Shown piece after piece: positions 1 to 10,355 of a stretch of 36,988 bases of DNA. The stretch's first letter is position 1, and every line of letters starts with the position of its first letter. Origin of the DNA: Gammaproteobacteria bacterium. Its GTDB lineage: Bacteria; Pseudomonadota; Gammaproteobacteria; Pseudomonadales; Pseudohongiellaceae. Position numbers and translations under genes: made by a program. The notes below the pieces were generated by a model. It saw only the letters and a program-made list of their open reading frames with translations. It was not told the origin of the DNA and ran no database searches. The stretch is taken from the NCBI GenBank assembly GCA_002700775.1, contig PAEL01000006.1, positions 1-36,988 on the forward strand, given 5' to 3'.

Positions 1-37
<37 letters not shown>

Positions 38-53
38 TGGGGGAGCCTCTTCT

Positions 54-431
54 TTGTTCTACGACAACGGTATTTTTCAGTCAAAAGACTCAGATGCGCT
101 TAGTGCAACAAGAAGCGCACCGCCTGATTTTATTCCAATTATTGGCCTGGCACCTAATTTTTCTCAAATGAGAGCAAACTATCTCGCTTTCACACTGAAC
201 AAAAAAACGAAATTTGAAAAATCTCGAAATCAAGATGATTACCATGAAGGATTGTATCTGTCGGTCGGCCATGGATCCAACGGCGCAGCAACATGTCCAT
301 TCGCTGGGGAAATAATAGCAAGTCTTATAGCGCGCGACCCATTACCTGTGAGTGGAGAAACTTTTGACGAACTAAGCGCGTCTAGATTTATAATCCGAGA
401 TCTAAAGAGGCAAAAAATAAGATTTGCATAA
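54..431 (+). CDS. mnmC: C-terminal fragment of MnmC (FAD-dependent cmnm5U oxidoreductase domain), truncated by the window edge
   Basis: The segment GLYLSVGHGSNGAATCPFAGEIIASLIARDPLPVSGETFDELSASRFIIRDLKRQKI matches my memory of the MnmC C-terminus (GSRGLCSAPLAAEILA...P.....LNP.R). The frame stays open back to the poly-A run, so the TTG at 54 is not a real start. Confidence 0.7.
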   Translation: MFYDNGIFQSKDSDALSATRSAPPDFIPIIGLAPNFSQMRANYLAFTLNKKTKFEKSRNQDDYHEGLYLSVGHGSNGAATCPFAGEIIASLIARDPLPVSGETFDELSASRFIIRDLKRQKIRFA

Positions 432-449
432 CTCTACTTTCTCATACAT

Positions 450-1751
450 TTAAAGCCATTCCCTGGAAGAGAAAAACTCAGTAATAACTTTGGCCATTAA
501 ATGAATATCAGATGAACCGGCTAGCTCTCTTACCGAGTGCATGCCGAATGTCGCAACCCCCACATCAACAGTCTTTACCCCCACCTCAGCGGACGTAATA
601 GGTCCGATTGTGCTTCCGCAACCCATGTCGCTCCTCATCACAAAAGACTGATAAGGCACACCAACTCGCTCGCATAAAGAACTAAAAACTGCGTGTGAAA
701 AACCGCTCGTTGCATACCTTTGATTTGCATTAAGCTTTACGACGGGGCCTTTGTTCAAAATTGGGCCATGATTCTTATCGTGCTTGTTAACAAAATTAGG
801 ATGCACCCCATGAGCATTGTCAACAGACAACATCAAACTTTTGTGCATGAACCTGCTGAATTCTTCTGGTGGACTACTCCCAGTCAGCCTTTCTAAAACA
901 GACCGCAAAAATGGGCCCTGAGCACCAACGATAGAGGCACTCCCAACTTCTTCATGGTCATTACAGACAATTAAACTCGTCTCACCATCCTTTGAGTTAC
1001 ACAAGGCTTCACAAATGACATAACAGCTAATGAGGTTATCTAGCCGCGCACCAGCAATAAACTGCTGATCAAAGCCGATTACGTTCGGTGGCTGCACGTC
1101 GTAAAAGAGCAATTCATGAGACAAAACTTTTTGGACGTCCAAGTGCTTCTGAGCAATCAATTGGTGATGTATAAGATCATCGAGAGTACGCTTTTCGCCA
1201 TCAATCAATTGCAAGACAATCGGTGCCATTTCTGTTTGAGGATTAATCTTTCTCCCTTCATTTGCCGTTCGATCCAAGTGGATGGCAAGACTCGGAATAA
1301 ACGCAATAGGTTTCTCAAAGTTTATAAGCGCTGAGGATAATTCCCCGTGATTTGTTCGGTAATCAACACGTCCAGCCAAAGATAAATCTCGATCGAACCA
1401 AGGGGACAGCAGCGCTCCACCATAAACTTCTACGGCTAGTTGCAAGTAATTTTTCTCAATAATTTCCGGGTTGGGCTTCACTTTGAGACATGGACTATCT
1501 GTGTGTGCTCCAGCGATGGCAACACCATTCTTTAATGAATTTTGATTCCCCACCTTGAATGCAATGATCGCAGAATCATTCCTCGTTACATAGTAACGAC
1601 CGTTTGCTTGAAGATTCCAGGTAGCGCCTTCGCACAACCGTTCAAAACCTTTCGCATGAAGCTTATCCTGCAGCCCTTTTACTGCATGGAACGGAGTTGG
1701 GGAATCCTGAATATACGAAAGCATTGCGTTATTTATGTTCGCACTCGTCAC
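450..1751 (-). CDS. apeB: M18 family aminopeptidase
   Basis: 433 aa with M18 hallmarks: GAHTDSPCLKVKP, DHEEVGSAS, SDMGCGSTIGP, DVGVATFGMHSVRELAG. Confidence 0.93.
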   Translation of the reverse strand: MTSANINNAMLSYIQDSPTPFHAVKGLQDKLHAKGFERLCEGATWNLQANGRYYVTRNDSAIIAFKVGNQNSLKNGVAIAGAHTDSPCLKVKPNPEIIEKNYLQLAVEVYGGALLSPWFDRDLSLAGRVDYRTNHGELSSALINFEKPIAFIPSLAIHLDRTANEGRKINPQTEMAPIVLQLIDGEKRTLDDLIHHQLIAQKHLDVQKVLSHELLFYDVQPPNVIGFDQQFIAGARLDNLISCYVICEALCNSKDGETSLIVCNDHEEVGSASIVGAQGPFLRSVLERLTGSSPPEEFSRFMHKSLMLSVDNAHGVHPNFVNKHDKNHGPILNKGPVVKLNANQRYATSGFSHAVFSSLCERVGVPYQSFVMRSDMGCGSTIGPITSAEVGVKTVDVGVATFGMHSVRELAGSSDIHLMAKVITEFFSSREWL

Positions 1752-1784
1752 AGAAACCTCCCTAGCCTACGCGACCTTTATCTT

Positions 1785-2489
1785 TTATCGAACTTCCAGC
1801 AGTTCGACTTCAAAAATTAATGCCGAGTTAGGGGGAATCGAAGATGTAGGAGATTGCTCACCATAAGCCAACTCTGGTGGGAGGAAAAGACGCCACTTAT
1901 CACCAACTTTCATCAACTGCAATGCCTCAGTCCATCCACTGATCACCTGGGTGACGCCAAATTCAACCGGTTCACCGCGTTCCACAGAGCTGTCAAATAC
2001 CGTACCGTCGATCAAAGTACCGTGATAATGGGCCAACACCGAATCACTTGTCGTAGGGGAAACTCCGTCTTCCCGTCCGGAACTCAAAACAATATATTGC
2101 AAGCCAGAATCAAGAGAAATTACGTCGTCTCGACCGGCGTTCATCTGCAAAAATTCTTCGCTCTTCGCCAAATTCCCAGTCAACGCCGCTTCCGCTTCTG
2201 CTGCCATACGTTCTTGAAATATCTGTATTGCAGCAAACATATCCTCTTCCGATAGCTTTGTCTCAGAATTTAATGAATCCAACATGCCACTTACGAATGC
2301 ATCGAGATCTAGACCTTCAACAATACCCTGAGCAAGGAGGGTTTGACCGATATTAACACCAATCGAGTACCCAATCCTTCCTTCTTCAGTACCCAAATCC
2401 ACGTCAGATTGCGCGTGAGCGAAAGTTGCTTGAATACCAAAAAGCGCGATCATGCATAACTTCTCTATACATTTAAAAAGTGATTTCAT
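1785..2489 (-). CDS. FKBP-type peptidyl-prolyl cis-trans isomerase with N-terminal dimerisation domain (FkpA/Mip-like)
   Basis: Signal-like N-terminus, GYSIGVNIGQTL N-domain, and FKBP core VLAHYHGTLIDGTVFDSSVERGEPVEF...VISGWTEALQLMKVGDKWRLFLPPELAYGE. Confidence 0.92.
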   Translation of the reverse strand: MKSLFKCIEKLCMIALFGIQATFAHAQSDVDLGTEEGRIGYSIGVNIGQTLLAQGIVEGLDLDAFVSGMLDSLNSETKLSEEDMFAAIQIFQERMAAEAEAALTGNLAKSEEFLQMNAGRDDVISLDSGLQYIVLSSGREDGVSPTTSDSVLAHYHGTLIDGTVFDSSVERGEPVEFGVTQVISGWTEALQLMKVGDKWRLFLPPELAYGEQSPTSSIPPNSALIFEVELLEVR

Positions 2490-2676
2490 AGAAAGCCTAT
2501 TGTTTAAAATTTAAAAATAACTTACTAATACGAGTTTAACTTAGTAGACCTACTCAAAGCTACCAATGAGACAGCAAACCTAAAAAAAGATACATTAATC
2601 AATTAAACTAACGCTTTTCTTATTGATACTCCTATTTCAGCGCGTATAATTTACTGATGAAAAAGCCAATCCCCAC

Positions 2677-3189
2677 ATGTCCAAATTAAGTAAATTAAAG
2701 GTAGCAGTTGTTTCAGCGCTTACATTAGTTAATGGTTGTAGCACGTATACTTTATCAGTCAACAATCAACCACTATATGACCCAGATGACAAACTTTATA
2801 CTGGTGAAATAAAAAACGCGGATTTGCAGGGATGCATCAATATCGCAATGAAGCAACAAAACGTCGATACCTCGACCGAACTAACTATTTTGAGTTGTGC
2901 TAATTCTGAGATTAGCGCCCTATCAGAGATCACAAAGTTTAATCAACTGCGGTTCTTAGACGTCGGCAATAACAAAATAACAGACCTGAGGCCTCTTAAA
3001 CAACTTCGATATTTAAACGGCCTTAATATCAGCAATAACAATATTCAAGATATCTCGCCGTTATTAGACCTTCCCTCTTTGGTTACTTTAAATCTGCTAG
3101 GCAACAACGAGATTTCATGTGTCTCAGTTCAGCAAATGACGAATAAGATAAAGCGTGGTCTCGTGAAGCCAGAACAATGCGTTCCGTGA
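2677..3189 (+). CDS. Putative lipoprotein with internalin/SDS22-like leucine-rich repeats
   Basis: Lipobox-like ALTLVNGC near the N-terminus. Consecutive LRRs of about 22 aa: LRFLDVGNNKITDLRPLKQ / LRYLNGLNISNNNIQDISPLLD / LPSLVTLNLLGNNEISC. Confidence 0.75.
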   Translation: MSKLSKLKVAVVSALTLVNGCSTYTLSVNNQPLYDPDDKLYTGEIKNADLQGCINIAMKQQNVDTSTELTILSCANSEISALSEITKFNQLRFLDVGNNKITDLRPLKQLRYLNGLNISNNNIQDISPLLDLPSLVTLNLLGNNEISCVSVQQMTNKIKRGLVKPEQCVP

Positions 3190-3211
3190 AAATCTTGTTT
3201 TTGTTAACAAC

Positions 3212-3841
3212 CTAAGTGGGAATACCACTGTGAAAACGAAAATCTTTGTCAGCACTTATAATCAAGCTCCTTTCGAATGAGAGAAGCTCAGCCACCCGCG
3301 CTTTGACTTCGGCGCCGCAGTAAAGCTCTGCTAAATTCAAATAGTCTTGATAATGTCGTGCTTCAGATTTTAAGAGACCTTGATAAAACTTTCCTAAATT
3401 CTCGTCAACGAAGGGTATGAGTTTAGAAAACCTCTCACAGGATCTAGCTTCTATAATTGCCCCGACTAGGAGGGTGTCTGACAGCTTATCACTTGTTCTC
3501 ATCGAAGTGCTAGTCACATAATCTCTTAAGGAGCTTGCATACCTAGAAGCACTTAAATGGGTGTAATTGACTCCGCGATCTATCATGATTTCAACGACTT
3601 GCTGGAAGTGCAGTAATTCTTCTCGAGCAAGCTGTGACATTTTTGTCAAAAGATCTGGTTTTTCAACGTACCTATACATGAGATTCATCGCAGTTGCGGC
3701 AGCTTTTTTTTCACAATTAGCATGATCAATTAGCAAAAGCGATTGATTTTCAATGGCAGCATGGGCCCACTCATCAGGAGTTTCGCAAAGTAAAAAATCA
3801 TAAATTGGATTTAATAGTTCTTCGTTCGCTTTTATTCTCAT
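3212..3841 (-). CDS. miaE: tRNA-(ms2io6A)-hydroxylase MiaE
   Basis: Ferritin-like di-iron pattern: IDHANCEKKAAATAMNLMYRY, AREELLHFQQVVEIM, EARSCERF, SEARHYQDYL. Confidence 0.88.
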   Translation of the reverse strand: MRIKANEELLNPIYDFLLCETPDEWAHAAIENQSLLLIDHANCEKKAAATAMNLMYRYVEKPDLLTKMSQLAREELLHFQQVVEIMIDRGVNYTHLSASRYASSLRDYVTSTSMRTSDKLSDTLLVGAIIEARSCERFSKLIPFVDENLGKFYQGLLKSEARHYQDYLNLAELYCGAEVKARVAELLSFERSLIISADKDFRFHSGIPT

Positions 3842-3886
3842 AGACAGATTAATTCCAAATTTAAATCACAGTGCAAACGGCTTGCA

Positions 3887-4954
3887 TTAACTTAAATTGT
3901 CATAAATAACTGTAAGAAACTGGTCAAATAACACGTCGATTTCGAGACTGTCATCTATCAAATCAGATGTCTCAGGGATAATTTCAATATAGTCATCTAC
4001 ATCCGTTATTCGAACTGTCAATTGCAGACTGCGTTGATCATCAACCTTTTCACTGCCCCTACTAATCAAATTTCGAAGAAATCCAACTTTGACTTCTTCT
4101 TCTTGTATCCCCGAAAAGTTTACAACTATTTTTGCTTCATCTCGATCAGTTTCTAGAATTTCTACTTCAGCTCTCTCTATCGCTTGCCGTACTTGAACCC
4201 ACGCTCTGTTATAGTCAACACGGAGTTGTAGTTTTTTTTGCCCGTTTAATCCAGTGACAATATTGGCTTTTCTCTCTGCATCAATGCTTCCAGCGAGGAG
4301 ACTTGATGTCGAGGCTTGATACACATCATTACGATCTGCAAGATATTGCGAAACAGCATCCATGATCTGTCGCTCACGATCCTCTGATTCAGATGAATCT
4401 GGCCAATTAACGAGGACGGGGATCGGCTCACTCCTTAGGTTAGAGAGGTGGGTTACATAAATCTCTGCGTAACCTGAATGGAGTCCTGGTTCAATAGATA
4501 TTCTATATTTGTGGCGCAACAATGGCTCAGCATTAACTTCGACCCAAGCGGTTTCCATGAGCCCGCTTGTGGGATTTTCATAGTCTAAATTCACTTGAAG
4601 TTGGGTCCAGAAATCACGAACCAATGGCCAGACTTGAGCCGGAGTAGCGTCTAAAACAATCCAACGGCGTTCACCAAGGTTTTGAATAATGACGCCCTCG
4701 CGGCGTTTTGTCTCTATCGGCTCTGGCATGGGAATATCTTCAAAGGGGATCGAGCCCCCTAGGAATTCAGATGGGATAACATAGAGCTGGTCGATAGTGT
4801 AACTATCGAGACTGTTGGGAATTTCCATCGCAGGCGAAATTTCCGCATCTCTGTAGGATTGTCGGCGATCCCTGAAAATGCCGTTTTCGCCGCTTATAAA
4901 GCTACAACCAGAGGTAGAACAGATTATCATAATCGCCACAATTTTTTTTAGCAT
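3887..4954 (-). CDS. bamC: Outer membrane protein assembly factor BamC (lipoprotein)
   Basis: Lipobox ICSTSGC, BamC-like domains, and position immediately downstream of dapA, as is usual in Gammaproteobacteria. Confidence 0.85.
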   Translation of the reverse strand: MLKKIVAIMIICSTSGCSFISGENGIFRDRRQSYRDAEISPAMEIPNSLDSYTIDQLYVIPSEFLGGSIPFEDIPMPEPIETKRREGVIIQNLGERRWIVLDATPAQVWPLVRDFWTQLQVNLDYENPTSGLMETAWVEVNAEPLLRHKYRISIEPGLHSGYAEIYVTHLSNLRSEPIPVLVNWPDSSESEDRERQIMDAVSQYLADRNDVYQASTSSLLAGSIDAERKANIVTGLNGQKKLQLRVDYNRAWVQVRQAIERAEVEILETDRDEAKIVVNFSGIQEEEVKVGFLRNLISRGSEKVDDQRSLQLTVRITDVDDYIEIIPETSDLIDDSLEIDVLFDQFLTVIYDNLS

Positions 4955-5001
4955 GTTTTTACCTTTTTAAACTCAATCGAGGAGTTAAATTGAACCGAAA
5001 A

Positions 5002-5907
5002 TTAGTTCTGCAAACTGACTCCAGAGTCGCGCAACGCTCTCTCCAACTGAACATGGTATCTTTCGCTCAAAGGAATCAGAGGCAATCTGATACCGGGCTT
5101 GATTTTATTCATACGACCCAGGCCCCACTTTACAGGGACAGGATTTGCCTCAGCAAAAAGTTCTTTATGAAGCCCCGAGATTGATTTATCCACTTCTGCC
5201 GCACGAGCAAAATTTCCGGACAACATTAACGCACACATTTCTGACATCCTATCCGGAACAATATTTGCCGTAACTGAAACAGAACCCTTCGCACCAAGGC
5301 TCATTAATTCTCTGGCTGTCGCGTCGTCTCCACTTAGCACAACAAAATCAGAGCTGCAGTTAGCGAGCAATGCTTTTCCGCGGGATATATCACCCGTAGC
5401 ATCTTTTAAACCAACAATGTTTGGAAGCTTCGCAAGTCTTAGCACGGTCTCATTACTCATATCACAGACGGTGCGTCCAGGGACGTTATATAATATTTGC
5501 GGGATATCGACAGCATCTTGAATCACTGAAAAATGCCGATAAAGCCCCTCTTGAGATGGATTATTATAATAAGGCGTCACAAGCAAACAAGCATCCGCAC
5601 CCAAACGTTTGGCTTCCTTTGTAAAGAAGAGGGCTTCTTCTGTACTGTTCGATCCAGTACCGGCAATAATGGGAAATCTTTGTTTTGCTCGCTTTACGCA
5701 ATGAGCAATAACCTCACAGTGTTCCTCGGAATTTAACGTAGGAGACTCCCCCGTCGTCCCAGCGACCACAAGGCCTGAGGATCCTTTTTCTACGTGCCAG
5801 TCGATGAGAGCATCGAATGCTTGAAAATCAAGATCACCATTGTCTTCCATTGGAGTAACAATGGCGGGAAAACTACCTTGCAACCAATCTTGTAACCGAG
5901 CGGTCAT
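5002..5907 (-). CDS. dapA: 4-hydroxy-tetrahydrodipicolinate synthase
   Basis: GSFPAIVTPM, VAGTTGESPTL, PYYNNPSQEGLYRHF, LYNVPGRT, GLKDATGD, VLSGDDATA motifs. Confidence 0.97.
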   Translation of the reverse strand: MTARLQDWLQGSFPAIVTPMEDNGDLDFQAFDALIDWHVEKGSSGLVVAGTTGESPTLNSEEHCEVIAHCVKRAKQRFPIIAGTGSNSTEEALFFTKEAKRLGADACLLVTPYYNNPSQEGLYRHFSVIQDAVDIPQILYNVPGRTVCDMSNETVLRLAKLPNIVGLKDATGDISRGKALLANCSSDFVVLSGDDATARELMSLGAKGSVSVTANIVPDRMSEMCALMLSGNFARAAEVDKSISGLHKELFAEANPVPVKWGLGRMNKIKPGIRLPLIPLSERYHVQLERALRDSGVSLQN

Positions 5908-5974
5908 TCTCCACCTTCCTTAGGATCTTTGTTACTTTTCAGTGATTTAGAGTTTTAGCAGTAAAAATTCAAAT

Positions 5975-7060
5975 TCAATTAGAGTCCAGCTTTTCTAGTT
6001 TACTCGGCCACGCATTCATAATGACCTTAATCAACGTAGCTAATGGAATTGCAAAAAACACACCTGCAAGTCCCCAAAGCCCACCAAAAATAAGCACGGC
6101 GGCAAGAATTGCAACCGGATGAAGATTCACCGCCTCAGAAAAAATAATTGGAACTAACACGTTGCCATCTAGTAACTGTAAAACTCCATACCCGATGACC
6201 GTTACATAAAATTCAGGCCCAACACCCCACTGCACGTATGCAACCGCAGCTACGGGTATTGTTATGACTGCCGCGCCAATATACGGCACCATAACTGACA
6301 GACCCACGCCTACAGAGAGCAAGACCTTGTAATTCAATCCCACTCCGCTAAACAAGACAAAGCTTGCCAATCCAACTATCAGAATTTCAAGTCCCTTTCC
6401 TCTGACATAATTTGAGATTTGCACATCCATCTCATGCCAGATCCGTATCATCAAAGGTCTATTTCTCGGTAAGAAATTACCAACCCAGTCAATCAATTCG
6501 TTCTTGTCCTTCATTACAAAGAAAACAAGGGTAGGAACTAAAACAGTAAAAACTCCCCACCCAATAACATTCGGAATATTAAAAAGCCAAAACTGAAGCA
6601 AGTCTTGCCCATAAGCACCCAAGCCTGTTCGAATACCGGATATAAAGTCCTGCACTTGTGACTCAGAAATTAGATTCGGATAACTCTCTGGGAGTAGCAT
6701 TAGGTCCCCCTGCCACTGTGTTAACAGATTGGGTAAGTCATCTACCAACCTTCGCAACTGATTCCAAGCTTGGGGCAATAAGAACACTAATGAGAGAACA
6801 AATAAGCCAACAAATACCAGATAAACAGTGATAAAAGCAGCTCTAGCGGACGCCCCAAAGCGAAGAAGAATATTTACCAGGCCTTGCATTAAATACGCTA
6901 TGACAATCGCAGTAAACAACGGTGCGAGCATGCTGCCCAACCAAAGAATCAGCAGCGCCCCAAAGGCCAACATAATCAGCAATATAATTGACTCTTCATC
7001 ATGAAAATATCGATCAAAAAAGTCAGCACATAACTTGTATACAGAACTCTTTGCCACCAT
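5975..7060 (-). CDS. AI-2E/PerM family transporter
   Basis: Multi-TM protein with a conserved C-terminal region: LDGNVLVPIIFSEAVNLHPVAILAAVLIFGGLWGLAGVFFAIPLATLIKV. Confidence 0.9.
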   Translation of the reverse strand: MVAKSSVYKLCADFFDRYFHDEESIILLIMLAFGALLILWLGSMLAPLFTAIVIAYLMQGLVNILLRFGASARAAFITVYLVFVGLFVLSLVFLLPQAWNQLRRLVDDLPNLLTQWQGDLMLLPESYPNLISESQVQDFISGIRTGLGAYGQDLLQFWLFNIPNVIGWGVFTVLVPTLVFFVMKDKNELIDWVGNFLPRNRPLMIRIWHEMDVQISNYVRGKGLEILIVGLASFVLFSGVGLNYKVLLSVGVGLSVMVPYIGAAVITIPVAAVAYVQWGVGPEFYVTVIGYGVLQLLDGNVLVPIIFSEAVNLHPVAILAAVLIFGGLWGLAGVFFAIPLATLIKVIMNAWPSKLEKLDSN

Positions 7061-7063
7061 TGT

Positions 7064-7297
7064 TCAACCTTTTTCAATCCAGTAAAAATACGCTTCTTTT
7101 TCTCTTTGAAAATTAATGATCCGATTAGAGCTTTGATTGGCAAACAAGTAGAAATCTTTTTCGGAGGCTGGGTCAGTTGCGGCGACCTTTAGCACATCTC
7201 CCGGCCCTAGGGCATTTAACGCCAACTTCGTCTTTAAAAGGGGCATAGGACACTCGAGTCCTCTCAAATCTATCTCTTGAACTACTTGAATATCCAA
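7064..7297 (-). CDS. TusA/SirA-like sulfurtransferase
   Basis: 77 aa with the signature DLRGLECPMPLLKTKLAL. Confidence 0.88.
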   Translation of the reverse strand: MDIQVVQEIDLRGLECPMPLLKTKLALNALGPGDVLKVAATDPASEKDFYLFANQSSNRIINFQREKEAYFYWIEKG

Positions 7298-7442
7298 TTT
7301 TATCTTTTCCGAAAATGATTTCTATTTTATCTTTAGTTTACCAAGCTATTGCCCGATCTGCCTATGATTTATCGCTTTAATTTCTTAACTATTTCAGTAT
7401 TATAGAACGTAAGACTTTTTTTTTAGATTGCTTGACTTAAAT

Positions 7443-8945
7443 ATGAAACTCACTCTGTTAAAAAGGACCGAAATACTCACGAGTAGCAAATGGCGCGCCG
7501 TCCTTTTTGCAGGTTGCTTTGCGCTAGCAATGATTTTGAGTGAGAACACATTCTCACAATCATCCCTGCCATCGCTTGGTGACCGTATTTCAGGGACGGT
7601 TTCGCTGGACCAAGAGTACGCTATGGGCCAGCGGTTCCTTTCACAAATACGACGAAGTGCCACTACTATCTCGGATCCACTTTTAACTGGCTACCTTGAG
7701 AGCGTGACATACAAATTAGCATCTCGAAGCCAACTAACTGATCATCGTCTCTCTTTTGTCATTATCGATAGTCAAGCACTTAATGCTTTTGCCGCGCCGG
7801 GCGGAATCATAGGGGTGAACACGGGTCTGTTTCTCAACGCCGTTACTGAAGCGGAATTTGCATCTGTGATGGCGCACGAGATATCTCACGTAAGTCAGCG
7901 TCATTTCGCAAGAGGAATTGATGAAGCTCAATCTGGGCGAATACCTCAAATGGCTGCCCTGCTTGCCAGTGTAATGGTGATGGCAACTTCGGAGGCTGGT
8001 CATGGTGCCGCTGCGATCTCTGCTGTTCAGGGACGAAACCTTGAGAATCAATTACGGTTTAGCAGAAGTAATGAGGCGGAGGCAGACCGAATTGGACAAA
8101 ACACAATGGTGAGTGCGGGATTTGACCCAAAAGGCATGTCTGATCTTTTTGAGCGACTTATTGCGATAAATCGATTCGGACGCCGCCCACCAGAATTCCT
8201 GCTCAGTCACCCAGTTACAGAGTCCCGCATAGCAGATGCTCGAAGCAGGGTTTTTAGATACCCAAATCAAGAATATAAGGATAATCTCGAGTATCAGTTC
8301 GCGAGGGCTCGGGTTGAGGCTCGCTATGCAGAAGACAAAAAAGCTTATGTCGAAGAGCGAATAACTCGCTTAGAAAACAGCAAAGGCGAATTTGAAAAAA
8401 CCTCTAACGCGTATGGGTTAGTCATGGCACTTTGGGGAAACAAACAATACAAAGATGCCCACACTGTATTAGAGCCGTTATTGTCGAAAGATCCCAATAG
8501 AATTAGTCTTGCTGTAACCCAGTCGGAAATATTGACCTCACAGAACGAATCAAGACAGGCCATTTCATTTTTGGATCGGCACCTCCAGATCAACCCTGGC
8601 AACCACGCTTTGACGATGGCTTACGCAAATGCACTTATTCAAAATAGGGACTACAGCGCTGCCTCAAAAATTATCCAGCGACACTCGACATCACGTCCAG
8701 ATGATCACCAATTATGGTACCTCTTGGCAGAAACCCAAGGCCAAGCTGGAAATATAAGCGAAGTCCACCAAGCTAGAGCCGAGTACTTTAGACTCATCGG
8801 AGATTTTCGCAGGGCAAGAGAGCAACTGCAGTTTGCTCTGCGCATAGAGATTGATGGTGATAGCTCCCCAGCTATCGCGGCGCGAATCAGGGAAAAAATT
8901 AATGGAATCGAAGATTTGCAGCTACAGTTGCAGCTGAGGAATTAA
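7443..8945 (+). CDS. bepA: M48 family metalloprotease with TPR repeats, BepA-like
   Basis: HExxH motif in [26 protein letters not shown], and C-terminal TPRs. ATG at 7443 preferred over the TTG at 7428 used in the ORF track. Confidence 0.9.
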   Translation: MKLTLLKRTEILTSSKWRAVLFAGCFALAMILSENTFSQSSLPSLGDRISGTVSLDQEYAMGQRFLSQIRRSATTISDPLLTGYLESVTYKLASRSQLTDHRLSFVIIDSQALNAFAAPGGIIGVNTGLFLNAVTEAEFASVMAHEISHVSQRHFARGIDEAQSGRIPQMAALLASVMVMATSEAGHGAAAISAVQGRNLENQLRFSRSNEAEADRIGQNTMVSAGFDPKGMSDLFERLIAINRFGRRPPEFLLSHPVTESRIADARSRVFRYPNQEYKDNLEYQFARARVEARYAEDKKAYVEERITRLENSKGEFEKTSNAYGLVMALWGNKQYKDAHTVLEPLLSKDPNRISLAVTQSEILTSQNESRQAISFLDRHLQINPGNHALTMAYANALIQNRDYSAASKIIQRHSTSRPDDHQLWYLLAETQGQAGNISEVHQARAEYFRLIGDFRRAREQLQFALRIEIDGDSSPAIAARIREKINGIEDLQLQLQLRN

Positions 8946-10018
8946 GCCTTCCCTTCTACCAAAATTTTATTCTGGGCAGCGAAATTAAGCATTTTTTGAA
9001 GAGGAATCATAGCTTGCTCACTCACAGCTTCATTGATCTCGATCTCGTGATTTGAATCACCGATTTCCATCCGATCTGCCAGCTTAACCAACAGCATTTC
9101 TAGAGTTTCTAGGGAGTTCATCCCCATCCAAGGACAACTCGCACAACTTCTGCAGGTAGCATCATTACCAGCCGTAGGAGCGACAATAAATTCTTTTCCA
9201 GGAAGAACCTTATTAAGCTTATGAAAAATCCCAAGATCTGTCGCAACAATAAACTGACTATTTGTCATCGTTTTAGCGGCTTTTATGATTTGCGTAGTCG
9301 AGCCAACAAAGTCAGCAATAGCTAAAACAGATGCTGGCGATTCCGGATGCGCTAATACCGCTGCGTCTTTATAAACAGCGCGCATGTCACTAACGCCAGC
9401 CGCCTTAAATTCTTCGTGCACAATGCATGCACCCTCCCAAATCAACATCTCAGCCCCTGTGCACCTCTCAATGTATCTACCGAGATGTTTATCAGGCGCC
9501 CATATTATCTTCTGTCCCTTTGAAACTAAGTGCTCAATTACTTCTACAGCAATGCTTGACGTAACCACCCAGTCGGCTCTCGCTTTGACTGCCGCCGAAG
9601 TATTTGCGTAGACTACCACCGCGTGATCTGGAAACTGATCGCAAAATTCCGAGAACTCAATCACGGGACAGGCTAAATCCAATGAGCATGTTGCCTCGAG
9701 CGTAGGCATAAACACTCTTTTGTCTGGACTTAAAATTTTTGCCGTTTCTCCCATAAATCGAACGCCCGCAACAATTAAGTTTGAAGCGTCACAATCTCGA
9801 CCGAATCGAGCCATTTCCAAGCTATCTCCAACAAAACCTCCGCTTGCTTCAGCAAGGTCTTGAATCACTCCCTCAGTATAATAATGGGCTATTAGGCGTG
9901 AATCCGTTTCCACGAAAAGGGATTTCAAGCGCCCCAAGATATTCTCGGTCTCAGAAGAACCCAAACCTGCTGACCGCATCCCCCCTTTGCCCTTAATCTT
10001 CCCGAGATGCTCTCGCAC
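8942..10018 (-). CDS. nadA: Quinolinate synthase A; true start possibly at the ATT at 10069 (see findings)
   Basis: [54 protein letters not shown] motifs with Fe-S cysteines. Confidence 0.96.
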   Translation of the reverse strand: MREHLGKIKGKGGMRSAGLGSSETENILGRLKSLFVETDSRLIAHYYTEGVIQDLAEASGGFVGDSLEMARFGRDCDASNLIVAGVRFMGETAKILSPDKRVFMPTLEATCSLDLACPVIEFSEFCDQFPDHAVVVYANTSAAVKARADWVVTSSIAVEVIEHLVSKGQKIIWAPDKHLGRYIERCTGAEMLIWEGACIVHEEFKAAGVSDMRAVYKDAAVLAHPESPASVLAIADFVGSTTQIIKAAKTMTNSQFIVATDLGIFHKLNKVLPGKEFIVAPTAGNDATCRSCASCPWMGMNSLETLEMLLVKLADRMEIGDSNHEIEINEAVSEQAMIPLQKMLNFAAQNKILVEGKA

Positions 10019-10198
10019 TAGCTCAAGATCAGCCGCAAGACTATCTGAATTATTTCCTTTAAAAAGAATAGTTTTCTCCTTCGACTAGGCTCTCACGTCA
10101 AAACCCCTAGAACGTAGACTAATAGTATAGCTAAAATTGGGACTGAAATCTTCGAAGGAGGAAGGGCCTTGTAATACAATGACAATACAGAGAAAAAG

Positions 10199-10274
10199 TG
10201 GTGGGCCGTGTGCGATTCGAACGCACGACCAATTGGTTAAAAGCCAACTGCTCTACCGGCTGAGCTAACGGCCC
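10199..10274 (-). tRNA. tRNA-Lys(TTT), CCA encoded
   Basis: Reverse strand GGGCCGTTAGCTCAGCCGGTAGAGCAGTTGGCTTTTAACCAATTGGTCGTGCGTTCGAATCGCACACGGCCCACCA. Full cloverleaf, anticodon loop CTTTTAA, T-loop GTTCGAATC. Confidence 0.97.
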
Positions 10275-10355
10275 ACGACGGAGCGTCATATTACTATTAA
10301 AAAAAAAAAACACAAGTCACAGCAAACTATTTCTCATTAATTTTTAGAAATCATC

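Noticed and set aside
7734-8602. Minus-strand ORFs of 72-105 aa opposite bepA
   Set aside because: Antisense shadows of bepA; its HExxH and TPR motifs establish the coding strand.
10299-10310. A12 run upstream of tRNA-Lys, possible T-tract terminator after queC on the minus strand
   Set aside because: The preceding sequence gives only a weak AT-only 6-bp stem (ATTTCT/AGAAAT), so I did not call a terminator; it could also be a homopolymer error.
10131-10313. 60-aa minus-strand ORF
   Set aside because: It spans tRNA-Lys and its flanks; the tRNA explains the sequence.
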